Assembly: GCA_001598975.1 (NCBI GenBank)
Contig: BBXU01001827.1
Coordinates: 1 to 34,950 of the forward strand
Direction: 5' to 3'
From: Parachlorella kessleri
Lineage: Eukaryota; Chlorophyta; Trebouxiophyceae; Chlorellales; Chlorellaceae
Length of the DNA stretch: 34,950 nucleotides
Positions 22,810 to 34,747 of the stretch are shown here, piece after piece. The notes below the pieces were generated by a model, which did not search any database, was not told where the DNA came from, and worked only from the letters and a program-made list of their open reading frames with translations. The position numbers were made by a program, and so were the translations under genes. Numbering within the stretch: position 1 is the first letter of the stretch; every line of letters begins with the position of its first letter.

Positions 22810-25800
22810 CTAGGTTTTCATTATGCCTGTCAAGTACAAGCTTTTCCGTGGTTCGCTCCGTGCATGTTGCACCAGGTCAGCGGTTCTGTGTCTAAAGGGA
22901 ACATATGTCAGGGCCAGGGGATACTCTCTACACCGCAGGAACTCGTCCTCTATATGAGGATAGTTCCACCGCAAGGGCTTGCACCGTGGTATCTGCCCCG
23001 CTGGCAATATTTCACTGTCATCTATGAACCAGAAGCCCGCCCTCTTCAGGTTCTTGGTCTTCCTCCCGGCCCCTGCCCGGCAGATCACGTGCACATACAT
23101 CACTGCATAACAGCAAGGGGTGGCCATGCCTCAGTGTCACCACAAACATAGTGGCCGCACTTCCCCCTCATGCCAGCAACAGCAATGCGATCATGACCCT
23201 CCCATACTCGCAAAACCTCGTGGCCTCCCACCCGCGAGGACAAGAGCAGGCGTCACATCAGCGGGACAATGCTGCCACGCATTCATTTGCAGGAGACAGG
23301 GTACTCGTGCATGAAACAGTACCAACTTGTATCTACTTACTTGTCCAGTGGCAGGGGTCAACAGTCATGCCTTCTTCGCGACCTGTGTTGGAGTACAGGC
23401 AGCCGCTGGGGAAATGAGTCATTGATGACAGCGCGTACAGCCGCACCACCCCAGTCTTGTTGCTGCCATCATCTGCCCATGCCCGTGCCCTCTCACACTG
23501 GTGAGGCATCCAGCAGAAGTCATGGGAGGTCCCCAAGGTGACATTGCGCAGCTTGAAGAAGCCCTGCTGGTCATTCAGGCTTGGGTAGAGCAGGGCGGCT
23601 TCAGCCCAGCGATGCATTAGGGCACGACCTCCTGGGGTGGGCAGGACCGCATAGTTGCCAGTGTTGGCCTGGACATCTAGGCCAAATTGGATTGCCCCAT
23701 AATCTGCACAGGAGCAAGAGCAGGGGTGGGTAGGGTGGGGATGGTTGTGTGTAAATGCATTTAGAGCTAAGACGGGAAGTGGGAGAAATTTGCACTGGCA
23801 ACTGCCGGGTGGTTTCTACTTCAAGCACGCGGCTGCTGTCATGGAGTGCAACAACAACATGCAGCACCGTGCGTCACTGGCGGCCACACCGTGAGGTGCA
23901 GGAATCACCTTTGACTCTCCCCAGCTCATGCGCCATGGCAGCATCGGCTTGGACATCCTCAATATAGCGCAAGTAGCTGGCCCAGAGGGGTTTGGTGGAG
24001 TACGCTATATCCACATCTGCAGCTAGAATGTGGTTGTATGTAACCATGCCTGAGCGCTATATGACCTGGTCAGGAGACAAGGGTGATGCCATCTACTTCA
24101 AGGAGGTGGGCACATCTGCGGCGCTGCTATGGCCCCTCAGCACTTATTTCACCGTCTTGGTCTAGTCTAGTCTAGTCTAGTCTTACAGCTTTCCACCACC
24201 CTTGCGGGTCAGTCACAATCTTGTCACACCTAGAAATGAAGTCTCAACCAGGCTGCTACTAGGCAGGCAGTCACTACCGTTTGCTGCAGGCTGAACCACT
24301 GGATCCCCACCACAATGGAACGACCTTGGGTCTTGAAATCACAGCTAGGATTGACACACTGACAGTGACCGGTTTGATGGCATGCACCACTCGAGCGCTG
24401 CTAGCTGGCCGCCACCCCTTCATCACATGGCCCGCTAGCCCTCGCTTTCATGGATATGGAGACTTGAATCCTCAACTTGGGCGCCTACTCCAAGCCGCCC
24501 AGCTAGTATATCGGCTGGGGTTCGATCTGGGGCTGGGGTGCATGGGTGTCAGACGGGAAACTCCCAAAACCCGTCCAACCAGTGCACATGGGGAGTGGGA
24601 TTAGGGAGCCCCAGTGCACACAGGAGGTGTAAACTCAACTCGCTCCCAGCACCACACAGTCCATAACCAATCGTGTTTAAGGTCCACGACCACGACCGTC
24701 TTGGGCATCGGCTAAAAGCCTGAGATAAACCTGATTTTGCTCACTATGACTTTTCTCATTGCCCCCTCCAAGCCAGCTTTTCCGCCCCCCTGGGCTGAGC
24801 CGCTCTCCAAAACGGGCTTGTGGACCCCCACTATGCTTTCATGTTCAGTGTGAACACAACAGATTCACTCTCACCGGACATGTGGACTACAAAGCCCCGC
24901 TCCACTAGGTAGGCCACCAGCCGCGGTTTCCACCAGGTGATTGCGTTGTACTGCTTGGTACCATGAAGCGAGTCCTCATCGCTTGCGTTCAGCCTCAGGT
25001 TTGGTATGAAGCGCGCAGCGTCCCAGCAGGGCAGGTTCAGGTCCAAGCATGCCTGGAAGTCCTCGGGGCTGCCAGTGGCGGCCACATAATTGGTCACCCC
25101 AGCAAAGCGCACCAAAGTATACACTGCAGGGAGGGAGTGTGGGGGACAAGATAGCTGTTATGTCAGCCAAGTCTGCCACGGCATGCACTGCAGAAGGAGC
25201 AGGCAGCGCGAAGGCTGGCATGGGTGAACAGCATGCCCGTTCTGTGCGGTGTAGGGAAGCAAAGCAAGCAAGCCAAGCCGACAGAAGTGCTTCGCAAGGA
25301 AGATCTGTGCAACAACAGGGCAGTACGGTAGCCTCTCCTCTGGGCGCCTGATTGGCTGGCTGGCAAACATGGCTGCTATTCCTCGCCGCACAGCGGCAGA
25401 GCACGGCAACCCCCGCACCATAGTTTTGTGCCAGGACCGCCATAGAACGCGTGAAGACAAACAAGCTGAGCGTCTTGCTGTGCTGCTTGAAGGGAGCCAC
25501 CCGAAGCGCCAGGAGTTCCTCCTCGTTGGTCACCCCTGAGTAGGAAAGTCCCTGGGCTCGGGGAGGCAGAAGCCAGGGGTGTGGCTCGCACTGCAGCAGG
25601 GATGGCAGGGGGAGGGCTTTCTCACTCATACAAATAGTACACATAGTATCAACTAGAGAAACAAACAAGACAACACCAAAGTGCGAGGCCATGAACTGGC
25701 CTACTTGAGCATCGAGACGGACTGCGCTGCCTTGAAGGTTGCAATGAGGGTTACCTGCCAACGGCAACCAAATGCTGCGCTCGCGCGCTAGATACTCACC

Positions 25801-26557
25801 AGTTGCTCAAGGGGCACGGTGCTGCGATCCCTTTGATAGGCAGCATAAGCACCAGGGCCGCAGCGGAAGCCATTTATATCAGTTCCAGGCCAGGCGGGCT
25901 CTTCATCTTCTGCACCACAATGCTCAGTAGGGCCACTAAGTAGTCTGGAACTGTACTGCATACCACCCCTTATAGGGGCCAGTGAGGAACGGTGACCTTG
26001 GTATGCTAGGCCAGGTATGCAGGCTGCAGAAGCAAGCAAAAGATAGAGAACGCAGGGACTTGGGAGCTTGCAACTGTTTTAGGACTCTCAGGACATCCCA
26101 TGCAGTGTCCTGGACTTCCCCTGAGGTAGGCACAGGATGCATGCGGGACTTTCTATACGCACAATGTTTGCTTCTCAGTCGTCTACCTGCTGTGATTGGC
26201 AGTGAGGCAGCTCTGCGTCTCTTGACAGTAAGCTGTAGTGACCTGCAGAAGGTCAACAGCGAGGACCTGTCCTTCCTGTAGCTCTTGCCTGACTTTAAAG
26301 TTGATGGGTGCTTGCAGAGTCGCCAAGCCTGCCATCACATATCTTGCTGCCCTATGTCTGTACTGAACAAGGTCGCTTGCAGGCCAAAGCCAGCTCACTC
26401 ACTCTGCGGTGGGACTTTGTAGCAGCGGGCTTCCCAGTAGAAGGGTGGCAGAGGCTAGCGCAAGGGAGACGCATCGGAGCAGCCTAACCTGCCCAGAAAG
26501 TTTTGCTGCCAGCTGACGGGAGCCAGGCGAGCTAACTCGAGCGTGGAACGGCTGCAT
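22810..26557 (-). CDS. Type II membrane glycosyltransferase, GT77/Nucleotid_trans family
   Basis: Eight minus-strand exons: 26557-26403, 26242-26187, 26023-25800, 25590-25419, 25123-24875, 24016-23909, 23703-23341, 23102-22810; 1620 nt, 539 aa, all phases consistent. A basic N-terminus is followed by a hydrophobic segment at about residues 28-45 (CVSLALASATLLLGSPLL), then a luminal stem and the catalytic domain. Family landmarks are NLPCWDA, WWKPRLVAYLVERGF, the DxD-type DVDIAYS that binds the metal and sugar nucleotide, QANTGNYAV, PSLNDQQGFF and the C-terminal HVICRAGAGRKTKNLKRAGF (related members have H-x-N-x-x-x-G-x-x-x-K). Members act in the Golgi, for example on cell-wall extensins and rhamnogalacturonan II. 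The donor sugar cannot be read from sequence. Exon 2 (56 nt) was placed because it alone links exons 1 and 3 in frame. Confidence 0.85.
24161..24180 (+). repeat. (TCTAG)4 pentanucleotide repeat
   Basis: Four perfect copies of TCTAG lie within the 858-nt glycosyltransferase intron (24017-24874). A two-copy version (tctagtctag) occurs in the last E2 intron near 10761. Confidence 0.9.
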
Positions 26558-27357
26558 TTTGTCACTGCCCTTAAGCCAAACCCTTCAGCCAGCCTCCGCC
26601 GAGCTTGTTGTCATCATAGGCGCATCTGCCAAGTTACAGTTCAGAGCTGAATCTGAGCACAAATTTGTTTGCAGTGGTTTGCAGCATAACAACGCAAGGC
26701 GCCTGCAGAAACGTTTTGCGCGCAGGCCTTTTCAAGCGCCCTCAACTCCCGCCCCGCGCTGGAGTCCTGTTGTCTGCTTCAGACCGCTGCACGTGTATCT
26801 TGTTCACAAATGCCTAGATAAACACTAACACACGACAAACGGTGCTGGCAACATGTTAGCGTGCCCTTTGCGTTTCGTGCAACTGCTCCTGCCCCAACAA
26901 TGCCAATCAACCGCAACAGTATACATTATTGAACACCATAGTATGATGCTGCTTTCAACTGCTACTGCTGTTATCTGGCATGCAACTGCCAAAGGATGGG
27001 TTGCACCCACAAACGTCGTGTCTAGTTAGCACTCTTCTGCACTACATACTTGGAGAGCTAGCGCAAGTACACCCCAAACGCATGCAGTGCAACGGGCAAG
27101 TCTGGCCAGGGACGTGCATCCAGATGCATCAGGGACTGCAGACTCAGCAAGTGCACAGTACAGGCTGTACAATGAGCGGGGGTGTGGACCACAGCGCTGT
27201 CGGCAAAGGAACCCAGAATACAGCTTGCTATTACCCGTAGAGCAGCATTCTCGTGTCATGATGTTCTCTCTATCACACTTTGCGACGCTACCACATCAGC
27301 GGTAGTCAATTCTACCCTGTGCTTGCTGAGCTAGCCTCCTGGGGTAGCGGATTTGCC
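26558..27357. promoter_or_regulatory. Divergent intergenic region between glycosyltransferase and mTERF genes
   Basis: The two genes start head to head, 800 bp apart, so both promoters lie here. I see no recognisable RNA gene and no clear TATA box. The in-frame stretch before 27358 has no ATG, so the mTERF start is set at 27358. Confidence 0.4.
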
Positions 27358-30300
27358 ATGCTTCATAATGCATATGGCACAGGGGCGGGCGTTGGGACAC
27401 GCATTGACAGGGGCCGCCCAAGCAGCACGTATCGCAGGCCTTTCTTTGGGTTCCGTGGGCTGAGAGTTCGCTGTAGCCGCGGCGAGAGCCCGCTGAGACG
27501 GCTCTCCACGCCTCCTAGAGCCCCCAGCGGCATCCCCTCGCGCACTGGCCAGCTCAAGATCCCCACCCCTCGCGAGCTTGAGCGCCTGAGACAGTTCCGG
27601 CACCAGCAGCAGCAGCGGCAGCAGCAGCTGCACCAGCAGGGCAGTGCCCCTGGCAAGCGGGCAGAGCCGGAGCAGGACGGCCTGCTTGACCGTGCGCTGT
27701 ATGCTAAGATGGCTAAAGAGCTGGGCCTGGCCCCGGCCTGGCGCCCACAGGTGGGCGCTAGGGTGACGCTTGAACCTGACAAGGGGATGTTGCGCTTGGG
27801 GTGCAGCTGTGGTAGGCATACACGCGGGTCATATCCCTGTCCCCCTTGCTGGGAATAGGCGGCGAAGGGTGTGCCCGCTTTGTACAAACCTTGAGCTGCT
27901 TTTTGATTCATTGCCCACCAAAAACGGCTACGTTAATTTCCGGTTGGTGGCGACCATGCCATCCTGGCATTTGGGTCGAAGTCTCTACTGTCCGGCATCC
28001 CTTAGCCTTGTAGGCCACTGCGTTGTCACTGCTTGCTCCCTGACAGCCCTTCCATTCCATTCGCATGTGCCCCTGCTCACTGCGTCTGCATGGTACGTAC
28101 TGCAGGTGAGCCTGTTGTACCAGGTGGGCCTGCGGGGTTCTGAGCTGGCCAAGCTTGCAGAGGCGCGGAAGGAGGTGTTCCTCATCAAGCCGCCCACCAT
28201 GCGCCGCAAGCTGCGCTTCTTCAGGGAGGCGGTGGGCCTTAGGTGGGTCAGGGCAGTTTGACACAGTGACCATGCCGCTGGACCGCAATTGGCCCTGAAG
28301 CAGCTGCACGACGGCACTGCTGCCAGGGAGCTGCCTGTTGTTGCTGCGCTGCTTGTGGCATCACGCTCTCAAGACGAAGATATCTCGCCACCATGTGGCC
28401 GCTTGCCGCACTTGTGTGGGGCATGCTAATGATATTAGGAGGGCTTGTGCGGGCGGCTGTGTAGGCACACCGTTGGGATGTCATGTTCTCAAGCTCAGTT
28501 GGCAGGCTCAGGTAACTGCATCACCGGCTTGCGCACTCACATGCACAGCCGCCGAGTCACTAACAAAGATACACACACCATTACCTCCTGTCGCTGCCCT
28601 GGATGCAGTGATGAGGAGCTCGCCAAGATGCTCACGCGGTTTCCGCGCATCTTGGAGTACCAGGTGGACCGCACGCTGCGCAAAGGGCTGGATTTCCTGA
28701 AGGATTGCGGGGTGCCAGATGATGAGATTGCGAAGGTAGGCTATGCAGGGCAGGGAAAGCAGTCAATATCGACTGCAGCGGTAGCTTCAACCATGATGAG
28801 GCCGCTAGTCTCTGGGGGGAACTTTTTGGGCCCTACCCACAGCCAAGTGCCCTGAGCCCGTCTGCTAGGCGGGACTTGCCCTCGTGTTGTACCGCACAGA
28901 CCTTGGTAGGTTTATGGAGCGTTCTCACCCTGTTGCCTGCCTGGCCTGGTGTTGATCAACTTTCCCATCACCTCATGCCACCCTCCCACCACCTCAACAA
29001 TTGCTACAGGTAAGGCCTAACACCCAGCTGCACAACCACACCCCCACCCCATCTCGCTGAGCAGGTGGTGGTCCGCGCGCCCATGCTGCTCGAGCTGTCC
29101 GTCGGCAAGATCCTTGAACGCCGTGCCGCCTTCCTCACCGAGCAGCTGGCCCTGGGCGAAGGGGAGCTGGGCAAGCTGGTTGTGCGGCACCCGCAGCTGC
29201 TGACGTGCACTGAGGACATGCTGGGCCAGCGGGTGGCGTTCCTAGGGGAGCAGGGGCTCAGCCAGCAGCAGATTGGGCGCGCGGTGATGGCGCACCCGCA
29301 GGTGGGCGAGCGAGAGGGAGCTCAAGTGTTGCCGCGTGATTTGTTGTGTGGGGGCGTTTGCATGGTGCGGTGGTGGCTGGGTGTCCGACAGGCTGGCAGG
29401 CACCAGGGAGTGTTGTTGAAAACCCATAGCTTGAAAGTTTGAGCCGGTTGGAATGGGCTGGCTGGAATGATACAGACAAAGGACGGCGGTGGAATGCTCG
29501 TGCGTTTGCAACGTGGATCGCGAGCTTCCCAGCACTCTGACAGGACTAACTGCCGTTTCTGTTGGGGCCGTGGCATTGCAGGTGCTTCACTACAAGATCG
29601 AGAGCATGCGGGACCGCGTGTCGTACCTGCGCTCCATCGGCATGACCGGCGCGCAGGTCGCGGCGGCGGTGTGCCGCTTCCCGCAGCTGTTCTCGCTCAG
29701 CGTGGAGTCCAACCTGGCGCCCAAGTGGCGGTACCTGGTGGAACACCTGGGAGGGGACGTGGCCACGCTGTGTGCCTACCCTGGCTATTTCTCGCTGTCG
29801 CTGTCAAACAGGTGGGCGCTTTGTTGTGCAAGGATATGCCTGCGGGTGGTGGCGGTGGTAATTGTGTGGGCTGCCAAGCCGGGATGTGTTGCTTGGTGGG
29901 CGGGTGGGTTGGCAAAATTGACGGGCTGGGGTCCAGCATGGCATAACGAGTGGCTAGAGAGTTATGCTGGCTCGTTGGCAATGTGCATTGGTTCAAGCTG
30001 ACGGCGCCGGAAGTGCCCTACACCTGAATGTGCTTGTCATAGCAGCGCTTGCTCCACGGTTGACATGGCGCACGTGGCATGGTGGTGCAGGATCATCCCG
30101 CGGCTTTTGTTCTACCAGCGCTGCAAGCCCAAGGCGCCGCTGCCCTTCCCCATGTGCTACCTCAAGTGCGCAGACAAGCGGTACGCCACGGAAGGCTGCG
30201 GCAGCACGCTGCAGGAGTATGAGGAGTTCAAAGCAGCGTTGGAAGCACAGCAGGCAGAGCAGGCAGCACAGCAGGCAGAGCAGGCAAGGTCTGCTGGGGC

Positions 30301-30958
30301 TCAGGAGCAGCCGCCGCCGCCGCCGCAGCGGTCGCCCTTGTTAGGTGGGGTGGCGCCGCCGCCACCGCCGCCGGCATCTCGTGCCCAGCAGCAGCAGCAG
30401 CAAGAGCATCGTGCTCCCCAACAGCCCGGGCGGTCCCTGCCGGCGACTAGCGGCAACGTTCTGCTGACGACGCAGCTTGGCGGCGCAGTGCGGCGGGTTG
30501 GCAGGGCATCCCCCTCACCGCTGCCAGCTGCAGCAGCGAGCCCGAAGGACAGCCGCAGCAGTGACGCACAGGAGCCTGGTGCGCAGGCACCAGCAGCAGG
30601 GGGGTTGGATGGGGTGGCCATGGGTGGCCGTCTGCGTGCCAGGGGCTTGGGCCTGCCAGCGAGGCGTGAGATTGACCCCGCGGCTCCACTCCTGGGCTCA
30701 GCCGAGAGCAGCGAGGCGCTGCAGGGAGGCTTGGAGCTGCGTTTGCCGTCCAGCCCGCAGCAGGCACAGCACAGGCAGCAGCAACAGCAGCAGCAGGCGG
30801 AGGCATCAGCACTGGATATACCATCCTGGGGTGCTGGGCTAGCTGCGGCAGCGGGACCCAGCAGCAGCACACTCCCACTGCGTCTGAGGGGCCGTGTGGG
30901 CGGTCAGCGGGCGGTGGTCGCTGCGGCCGCCTCGCCGCCATCGCCCCCACTGCATTAG
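27358..30958 (+). CDS. mTERF-family protein, organelle-targeted
   Basis: Six exons, 27358-27750, 28106-28242, 28609-28735, 29065-29301, 29582-29811 and 30091-30958, give 1992 nt (663 aa) with all phases closing. The N-terminus is rich in Arg, Ser and Gly with few acids, like a plastid or mitochondrial transit peptide. A Gln-rich stretch follows. From about residue 132 the protein is a series of mTERF repeats, each with a helix pair and a Pro-containing turn: KPPTMRRKLRFF, FPRILEYQV, APMLLELSV, HPQLLTCTE, FPQLFSLSV, YPGYFSLSL. Such proteins bind nucleic acid and act in organelle transcription, RNA processing or ribosome assembly. After CYLKCADKRY about 245 residues are low-complexity (Gln, Ala, Pro, Ser), unusually long for the family. 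The target organelle and RNA are unknown. Confidence 0.9.
30246..30287 (+). repeat. 21-bp tandem repeat, two copies, in mTERF tail
   Basis: The units at 30246-30266 and 30267-30287 are identical except for the last base and encode two copies of a seven-residue AQQAEQA-type unit at the start of the low-complexity tail. Confidence 0.85.
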
Positions 30959-32756
30959 CCACGCGATTGGCTGTTTAGCAACCGGATGGAGCGAGCAGGA
31001 GCAGAGGGCTTGTTGGGTGTGGTTGGGTTGGTGGGCCAGCTGCTCTGGTGCTGCTACCCATTTTTCCCTCGGGGGAGAGACGTGTGACTTCCAGCTGCCG
31101 TTCCCGCTTTCTTCGTGGCACTGCTGCGTCTGCTCTGTGCTGACTACAGCTGTAGCTTTCCTTGAGTGTCCTGCAACCTACTAGGGGTGGCTCGGCTGCC
31201 AGCTGGTCGCCCATTGCAGCTGTGCTGGCGCTGAGCGAATGTATAGGCTAGGCTTTAGGTCAGTTTGCAGCTTCTCCGCGACCATCTCGCTGAGGCCTTG
31301 TAGGAACCAAACGCATGCCGTTACTCTTTCACACGAGTAGTGTTACTACATTGGAGAGACTAGGATGCGAGCGCATAGCCAGGTTTACTGGATGCTGGTC
31401 TGTATGCCTTTGTACCGTCTGGTGGACTTGCAAGGCCCCTTGGCAGGTGCTATTGCTCGCGTCCCTTCCCTGAGTGTGGATACGAGAGTGTTGTGCTGTG
31501 GGCTGCGCCTTACACTGTTTATTACGGAGTAAGTGGGGGACGCGCCCGCTGCGCGGCCCCTATTATACTCAGTATAGTTTTCGATGTAACGGAAAAATGA
31601 GGGAACCCGCCGCCACTCTTTGGACCGTGCTCGCGAACGGTGGGGCCGTTGTTGGGACGTGTTGTTTCGGTGGTAGGAGGGCCTGGTCGTGGGCACGGAG
31701 CGTGCTGTTTGTGGTTGAACATGAGCAGCTGTGCAGCGAGCCCGAGCCCGGTCGGAATCTGTTCAAAAAATACCTAAGCGCCGCCACTGCTCTGTTCTCG
31801 CTTTGTAAACGGCCGTTCGCTGAGCGTTGTGCGTCAAGTGGGGGGAGCCCTTGAAACTCCCTGCGTCGCGTCGGGCGCCGAGGGACGAGGCGAGGCATGC
31901 GAGCACCAGCACGAGATACCGCTGTTCTTGCTTGGATTTCCGGTTAAGGGACACCTTTCTGATAGTCGTTGCAATGACCGGTGACGGTAACTGAAGATTG
32001 TGTGAAGAGATAGGGAGCAGGCGTTCACGGCGAGCCGGGCGAGGGGACGACAGATGGGTGGTATCTGCTGACGAAGCGTCCCAGTCAGCAGTGGTCGCCA
32101 AAGGTGGCGGCGCCTCAAAACTACGCATTTGTTTGAAGAGTGTGTCTCTTAGCCTCAGCCACTTACTCCGTTGCGCCGTGCGCGCCTGTGCGCAGGCCGA
32201 GAAAACTAGTTTGGTCCTCACTACTGCGGAAGGCAGTTAGGCAACCCTCCAAGTAATAGGTTGCGCTTCCGCCTTACTAGCACCCAAACTCATCGAGGTC
32301 GACCAATGATTCGCATGCCATATGGAAGGCAAGCATGCAGGGAGAAACGGGGCAGCACTGGCAGTCACTATACATCCACGACGCCTAGCGCACTGCAAGA
32401 GGGCCAGCCAATTGTCAGCAGTGACGGGCTCCTAAAAGCACGAGGTTGTCAGCACCACAGTCTCTTTCCCACAGAACTAACCCACGCATGAGAGCCCCCA
32501 AACTCTTTCCACAGCGGTGGGCCAAGGATCACTTACTAGAGCTCAACAACTCCGAAGATACTAGAAGCTAGCAGGAGTGAATAGACTGCTTCTAAGCAAC
32601 GGATAAGCAGCGGTTGTGGGCAGGGCCTGCAGCTTCGGGCATCTAGCCAAGCCTCCAGTGCATGCCTCACACGGAGCCTAATCATTCACTCTTTGACACA
32701 CTGCCTGTCTGTGACCAGCAATGAGCCTAGCTGCATTCTCTGGGTGAAATCCAATG
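30959..32756. other. 1.8-kb convergent intergenic region, no gene recognised
   Basis: The mTERF gene (+) and SF3A3 (-) converge here. Longer open frames (for example 31474-31854 plus, 31763-32221 minus) start without ATG and resemble nothing known. From about 31500 to 32100 CpG seems more frequent than in the flanks. A short perfect inverted repeat, TATACT-c-AGTATA, lies at 31564-31576. No tRNA, snRNA or transposon end was recognised. Confidence 0.5.
31585..31589 (+). terminator. TGTAA poly(A) signal candidate for the mTERF gene
   Basis: A plus-strand TGTAA 627 nt after the mTERF stop. A reverse-strand TGTAA (TTACA at 31510-31514) lies close by and could serve SF3A3, which would make the two 3' UTRs overlap. 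Confidence 0.3.
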
Positions 32757-34747
32757 TCAGATAAGGCCCTGGCGCTTCAGGTCCTCATATGTCTTCTTAT
32801 TGTAAACATTGCCCTGCACCAATCAAGACACAAGTTGCACCGCCAGGCAGCGTACACAACATCACCATCCCCAACCCTGCAGGGGCGGAGCTTGTACTTC
32901 AGATAGGCAGCGCTGGGAAGTGGCTTCACCTCTGGCAACCCAGTGGTGTAGCAGCATACGATGGTAGGCGTTTTGAAATCAAAATGCTGACCAACCACCC
33001 TAGGTGGCAGTGTAGCCTGCGTTGTGATGAACGACGTCCAATGTCGTGCACTTGCCTGGGCATCTTCAAACTCCTCATCAACATCTTGCTTGAAGCCTCC
33101 TGCAGACAGCCACCACATTGCATCAGGTTTCAACCACCGTGCCATCCAAGGGCAGATACCATCAAGGCTTTCTGGCTGCAGCCTGGTCACCTCAGATGCT
33201 ACACGCGAACCAAAACAACGGTGGACAGGTACCCGCGGCACAGCAACCCACGTCGCAGGTGACACAAAGACAAGCCCAATACACGCAGCAGTGGACATGG
33301 CAGCAGTGCGACCATAGTTTCCGGTCACGCACACAACACCGAGGACAAATAACCCAAGCTTTCCAGCAGCAGCCGGGCAGCACAACCACCAACTAGCTTC
33401 ACACCTCCATCACCCACAGCAGCGCTTTCACTCCGCTCCTTCACTTGCTAGACCTGCTCACGATGCACTCTTAACCCTTTTGACAGTCAAGAAGCCGTAG
33501 CTGCCAGCCGCACTAGGACTCCCATCATACCAGGACAGCTACACCAACAGCATGCCCCATACTTGCCAGCTGACCAGCAGGGACCTAATCGTCCCATCAG
33601 GCTCCACCCACCCAGGTGGGTACCCACGCACCTTTCTCTCGTTCCTGCAGGCTCTTCCAGAGGGCAAGAGCGTCGGCGATGGTGGTCACCTCAAAGAACT
33701 GCTTGCTGTTGGGGATGCCCAGCGCCTTCATGCCGTTCAGGTGGCGCCACTCCTGCACAGCGCGCAGCATGCGGGCGCGCTGGGCCTCCAGCAGGTACCC
33801 AGAAGCGGGGGGCCTAGGCAAGCTGTGCAGCAGCAGAACTGGCGGTGGCAAGGGAAAGACGGGAGGGAGGGAGGGCCTTCTCTGCGAGGTTTTGAGACAG
33901 CCCCCAACAACCACTGCCGTTCCTTTGACGGGAGAAGGCCCTCGCTCACCCACCCATCTCCAGCCAGGCATGCCCACCGCCGCGCGGGCCCACACCGACC
34001 CCCGCACCTTGAAGTGCCGCTCGAATGCCCTGCGCCCCCAGTAGCTGGCGTTGCCGCAGATCTCGCACTTGAACTCCTGGTTGAGCCCGTGCAGCTTGTA
34101 GAGCCAGTAGGGGATGGGCTTGCCGTCCCACCCCAGCGGCAGCTTCAGCGGGTTGTAGATGTACTCGTCCTCGTCGTCCTCGCTGCCGCCCTCGGGGGCC
34201 GCCTCCTGCGGGCAGGCGCACGTGCGACGAGCTGTCAGTCATGACTAAGTCACAGGGGCGAGGGGGCTGTTCACGCAGCTGGCAGCTGTTGGTACCTCTC
34301 ATTGAGCCGCTGCCTCGTGCGCATGCAAGCGTGCAGCTTCCCTTCTGCTTGCTACCTGGTTCCTGCCCCCCCTCCACTCAAGCCCTGTGCCAGCTGCCTA
34401 CCTTACCTTCATCACAAATTCCACAGGGAAGTGGGCCTGCGCAAGGAAGCTGCTTCCACAAGAAACCCAGACTGCCGCCCACCCAACCCACTACAGACCA
34501 TGCCCCGGCTCAGCCAGCCAATCGCCCATCGATCCACCCACCCAACATATCTTACCTCCTCCGCCTCCTGTTGCTCTTGCAGCATCTCCTCATACGTCTG
34601 CGCCTGCCGCTTCTCGATGCGCCCCTTGGTGTCCTCGATCACGCTGCCCAGCAGCTCAGCCAGCCGTCGCAGCTTGGCCTCTAGGAGCGCTGTGGCGCGC
34701 GCCGCCTCGCCCTGCCGCCGCCGCTCCGCCTCGCTGCCCTGCCCCGC
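32757..34747 (-). CDS. SF3A3: Splicing factor SF3A subunit 3 (SF3a60/Prp9), 5' part outside window
   Basis: Six minus-strand exons are visible: 34747-34556, 34436-34407, 34205-34008, 33752-33632, 33099-33056 and 32813-32757. They join in frame and end KKTYEDLKRQGLI. The sequence has a coiled coil (ELLGSVIEDTKGRIEKRQAQ), an acidic patch, then the signature LPLGWDGKPIPYWLYKLHGL and a zinc finger (CEICGNASYWGRRAFERHF, EWRH). It matches plant SF3A3 most closely. The protein is part of the U2 snRNP SF3a complex and is needed for branch-site recognition in the nucleus. Intron 33055-32814 has a GC donor. The stretch before DVDEEFEDAQ is a few residues shorter than in plants. The 30-nt exon encodes ten residues not seen in the family. 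Upstream exons, including the N-terminal half, lie beyond 34950. Confidence 0.93.

Noticed and set aside
24462..24540. A tRNA gene
   Set aside because: The B-box-like ggttcgatc is imperfect and I could not fold convincing D, anticodon and T arms; kept only as a weak SINE idea.
24281..24604. 107-residue plus-strand ORF
   Set aside because: It lies inside a glycosyltransferase intron on the opposite strand, begins with TTG and resembles no family.
31474..31854. 126-residue plus-strand ORF in the intergenic region
   Set aside because: It starts with GTG, has no homology I recognise and is overlapped by an equally long minus-strand frame.
31763..32221. 152-residue minus-strand ORF
   Set aside because: GTG start, no recognisable domain and no flanking exon signals that extend it.
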